Source of the DNA: an uncultured Armatimonadota bacterium | Lineage (GTDB): Bacteria > Armatimonadota > Fimbriimonadia > Fimbriimonadales > Fimbriimonadaceae | Assembly: GCA_946478935.1 (NCBI GenBank) | Contig: CAMLEL010000141.1 | Coordinates: forward strand, 1-6,561 | Length of the DNA stretch: 6,561 bases | Direction: 5' to 3' | In this document: positions 5,206-6,561 of the stretch, piece by piece | Layout: every line of letters begins with the position of its first letter | Position numbering within the stretch: the first letter of the stretch is position 1 | Made by a program: the position numbers and the translations under genes | The notes under the pieces: model-generated | What the model was told of the DNA's origin: nothing | Databases searched by the model: none | What the model saw: only the letters and a program-made list of their open reading frames with translations

Positions 5206-6390
5206 TTACACGAGCTTTTTAAGCGATTCGGCAATCCTTGCGACACCCTTCTCAATGTTCTCGCGGCTCGCCGCATAACTGAGCCTGAGGTGTCCAGGGC
5301 CCTCAAAGACCGACCCGGGGACCGTCGCTACCTTTGCATCCTCCAGCAAAAATGCGGCCAGATCCAGGTCCGACGCAACCTTGCCTCCGAGATACGATGA
5401 GAAATCGGGGAATGCGTAAAAGGCGCCCCTGGGTTCTGGTGTTTGCAATCCAGGAATCGCCCTCAGCAGACCGACAATCAAGTCTCGGCGCGCCAGGAAC
5501 TCAGTCCGCATACTCTCAACCGCTTCCCCGGGAAGATTGAAAGCGGCGATGGCCCCCTTCTGCGCGAACGAAGTCGGGTTGCTGGTGACCTGATCCTGAA
5601 AGTTCGACATCGCCTTTGCGATTTCGACCGGAGCGGCGGCAAAGCCAATTCGCCAGCCCGTCATCGAGTACGTCTTGCTGCACCCGCCGATGGTGATGGT
5701 TTGCTTGGCGATGTCAGCTCCCAAGGCGGCGATGCTCTGATGCTCTTCGCCATAAATCAAGCGCTCATAAATCTCATCAGCGATGACCCATAGGCCCCGA
5801 CGCAGGGCCAGAGCAGCAATCTCCTTGATGCTCTCTCGCGGCAGTACGGCTCCCGTCGGATTGCAGGGACTGTTAATCAGAATTGCCTTGGTACGTCCCG
5901 TCACGGCGGCCTTCAGGTCATCGTACGTGGGGACAAATCCATTTTCTGCCCGCGTTTTGATCACGACTGGAACGCCGCCGGCCAGTCTAATCTGATCGGC
6001 GTAGGTCATCCAGTACGGCGCGATCAAGATGACCTCATCGCCAGGATCGAGGAGCGTCATCATCGTGTTGTAAACCGAGTGCTTGGCGCCGCAGGAGACC
6101 ACCACCTGCTCCCGGGCTACCTTGACGTTATTCTCGCGGTCCAGCTTGGCCACGATCGCATCCTTCAAATCGTTGATGCCGGCACTGGGCGTGTACTTGG
6201 TAAAGCCGGCGCGGATGGCTTCGATCGCAGCATTGCAAATCGGTTCAGGAGTGTTGAAGTCAGGCTCACCGGCAGCAAAGGAAATCACATCGATTCCTTC
6301 GGCTTTCATGGCGTTGGCCTTTGCGGTAATGCTGAGCGTTGGTGAGGGCTTCAGTGCGCCCACGCGACTCGAAAGGCTGATCGTGTTCAC
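5206..6390 (-). CDS. PLP-dependent class I aminotransferase, aspartate aminotransferase type (AspB/AspC-like)
   Basis: This is a 394-residue fold-type I pyridoxal-phosphate enzyme that should move an amino group between aspartate (or a related amino acid) and 2-oxoglutarate; some close relatives also transaminate prephenate. Visible motifs: AGEPDFNTPE (40-49), CGAKHSVYN (100-108) for phosphate binding, APYWMTY (124-130) with Trp127 stacking on the cofactor, NSPCNPTG (173-180), ADEIYE (204-209) with Asp205 on the pyridine nitrogen, the Schiff-base lysine Lys239 in GCSKTYSMTGWRIGF, and the substrate-carboxylate arginine Arg369 in GHLRLSYA. The order and length match the bacterial Thermus/Bacillus-type enzymes rather than the E. 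coli type. I chose the GTG at 6390-6388 over the adjacent TTG at 6393 because the GTG is eight bases from the -10 box, as in other genes here. It is cotranscribed with rnc, which starts at the next base after its stop. Confidence 0.93.
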   Translation of the reverse strand: MNTISLSSRVGALKPSPTLSITAKANAMKAEGIDVISFAAGEPDFNTPEPICNAAIEAIRAGFTKYTPSAGINDLKDAIVAKLDRENNVKVAREQVVVSCGAKHSVYNTMMTLLDPGDEVILIAPYWMTYADQIRLAGGVPVVIKTRAENGFVPTYDDLKAAVTGRTKAILINSPCNPTGAVLPRESIKEIAALALRRGLWVIADEIYERLIYGEEHQSIAALGADIAKQTITIGGCSKTYSMTGWRIGFAAAPVEIAKAMSNFQDQVTSNPTSFAQKGAIAAFNLPGEAVESMRTEFLARRDLIVGLLRAIPGLQTPEPRGAFYAFPDFSSYLGGKVASDLDLAAFLLEDAKVATVPGSVFEGPGHLRLSYAASRENIEKGVARIAESLKKLV

Positions 6391-6398
6391 CAAGATTG

Positions 6399-6404
6399 AG
6401 TATA
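6399..6404 (-). promoter_or_regulatory. -10 box (TATACT) of the aminotransferase-rnc unit
   Basis: On the minus strand TATACT (5/6 match) is followed by eight bases and then GTG at 6390. This is the same hexamer and the same spacing as the phosphotransferase promoter. The expected -35 position falls at the first codon of the divergent permease gene and shows no good match. A leaderless transcript is predicted. Confidence 0.55.
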
Positions 6405-6418
6405 GCGCGTCAGCTATA
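6401..6418. repeat. Perfect inverted repeat TATAGC-N6-GCTATA overlapping both divergent -10 boxes
   Basis: The two six-base arms lie at 6401-6406 and 6413-6418. Each arm covers most of one -10 box, because both boxes share the preceding bases GC (GCTATACT on minus, GCTATAAT on plus). It could be an operator for a dimeric regulator or simply a by-product of two facing -10 elements. Confidence 0.45.
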
Positions 6419-6420
6419 AT
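6415..6420 (+). promoter_or_regulatory. -10 box (TATAAT) of the permease gene
   Basis: A perfect TATAAT is followed by six bases and then a GTG start at 6427. It lies inside what would be the spacer region of the opposing aminotransferase promoter. No -35 match was seen at 16-18 bases. A leaderless or nearly leaderless transcript is predicted. Confidence 0.5.
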
Positions 6421-6426
6421 CCGCTC

Positions 6427-6561
6427 GTGGCGAAGGTCGCGGCCGAGAGAAACAGTGGACTGCCTCTAGCCTTACTCGGAGTCGCATTGGCCGGTTTTGC
6501 CCTCTTGCATCTGGGCATGGGCAGCACCGGGTTTGTCACTCCACTGGAAGTTGCCAGCGAA
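6427..6561 (+). CDS. Probable FecCD-family ABC transporter permease, N-terminus only (3' end outside window)
   Basis: Forty-five codons are open from a GTG at 6427-6429 to the window edge. The frame has a stop at 6403-6405 and no other usual start codon before the GTG. The short polar N-terminus (about 10 residues) leads into a hydrophobic segment (residues 12-29) and then the stretch HLGMGSTGFVTPLEV (28-42). A first membrane helix running into LGxGSxGxxxPxEV is what I know from FecCD-type permeases, which import iron-siderophore, haem or cobalamin across the inner membrane with a binding protein and an ATPase. Only the first helix is present, so the substrate cannot be named, and another membrane protein is possible. 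It is divergent from the aminotransferase, with start codons 36 bp apart. Confidence 0.65.
   Translation, partial: MAKVAAERNSGLPLALLGVALAGFALLHLGMGSTGFVTPLEVASE

Noticed and set aside
4804..5400. Plus-strand open frame of 198 codons across the rnc/aminotransferase junction
   Set aside because: It is antisense to two genes with complete catalytic motifs, has no recognisable domain and bridges their junction. It is a shadow of the minus-strand coding sequence.
1..6561. A new defence or mobile gene system
   Set aside because: There are no nucleases, methylases, recombinases, repeats or toxin-like pairs beyond housekeeping rnc. The two unknown small genes are not enough to propose a system.

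Overview
This 6.6-kb window looks like ordinary bacterial chromosome, about 55-60% GC by eye, and very densely packed. It holds eight protein genes (two cut by the window edges) and one tRNA. No insertion sequence, phage gene, CRISPR array or rRNA is visible. A PEP-CTERM surface/exported protein points to a Gram-negative-type, exosortase-bearing lineage. PEP-CTERM together with frequent promoter-at-the-start-codon architecture would fit an Armatimonadota (Fimbriimonas-like) genome, but that placement is inference. Other PEP-CTERM phyla such as Planctomycetota, Verrucomicrobiota or Acidobacteriota are not excluded.

Layout. At 2-283 (+) is the end of a small membrane protein resembling the DoxX family. 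It converges with, and overlaps by 14 bp, a two-gene minus-strand unit: a Cys-rich protein of unknown function (787-1212) followed after one base by a DUF1697 protein (270-785). Divergent from that unit is an APH-fold small-molecule phosphotransferase (1291-2289, +). After a 129-bp spacer comes tRNA-Gln(UUG) on the minus strand (2419-2492), divergent from an M24 Xaa-Pro-type peptidase (2570-3658, +). The peptidase overlaps by 4 bp, tail to tail, a PEP-CTERM protein (3655-4419, -). Upstream of that on the minus strand lies an aminotransferase-rnc pair (6390-5206 and 5205-4501) with no base between stop and start. At the right edge, 36 bp from the aminotransferase start, begins a probable FecCD-type ABC importer permease (6427 onward, +).

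The most interesting signal is regulatory. Five protein genes (Cys-rich protein, phosphotransferase, M24 peptidase, aminotransferase, permease) have a near-consensus -10 hexamer (TATACT, TATAAT or CATAAT) ending only 6-8 bases before the start codon and no Shine-Dalgarno at normal spacing. This predicts leaderless mRNAs. The tRNA has the same type of -10 box, 12 bases before its mature 5' end. The PEP-CTERM gene behaves oppositely: a strong AGGAGAG ribosome site before a TTG start. The aminotransferase/permease pair packs both promoters into 36 bp, with a perfect inverted repeat covering both -10 boxes.

No obviously new multi-gene system is visible. The genes are housekeeping (rnc, tRNA-Gln, amino-acid transamination, peptide turnover) mixed with poorly characterised small proteins.
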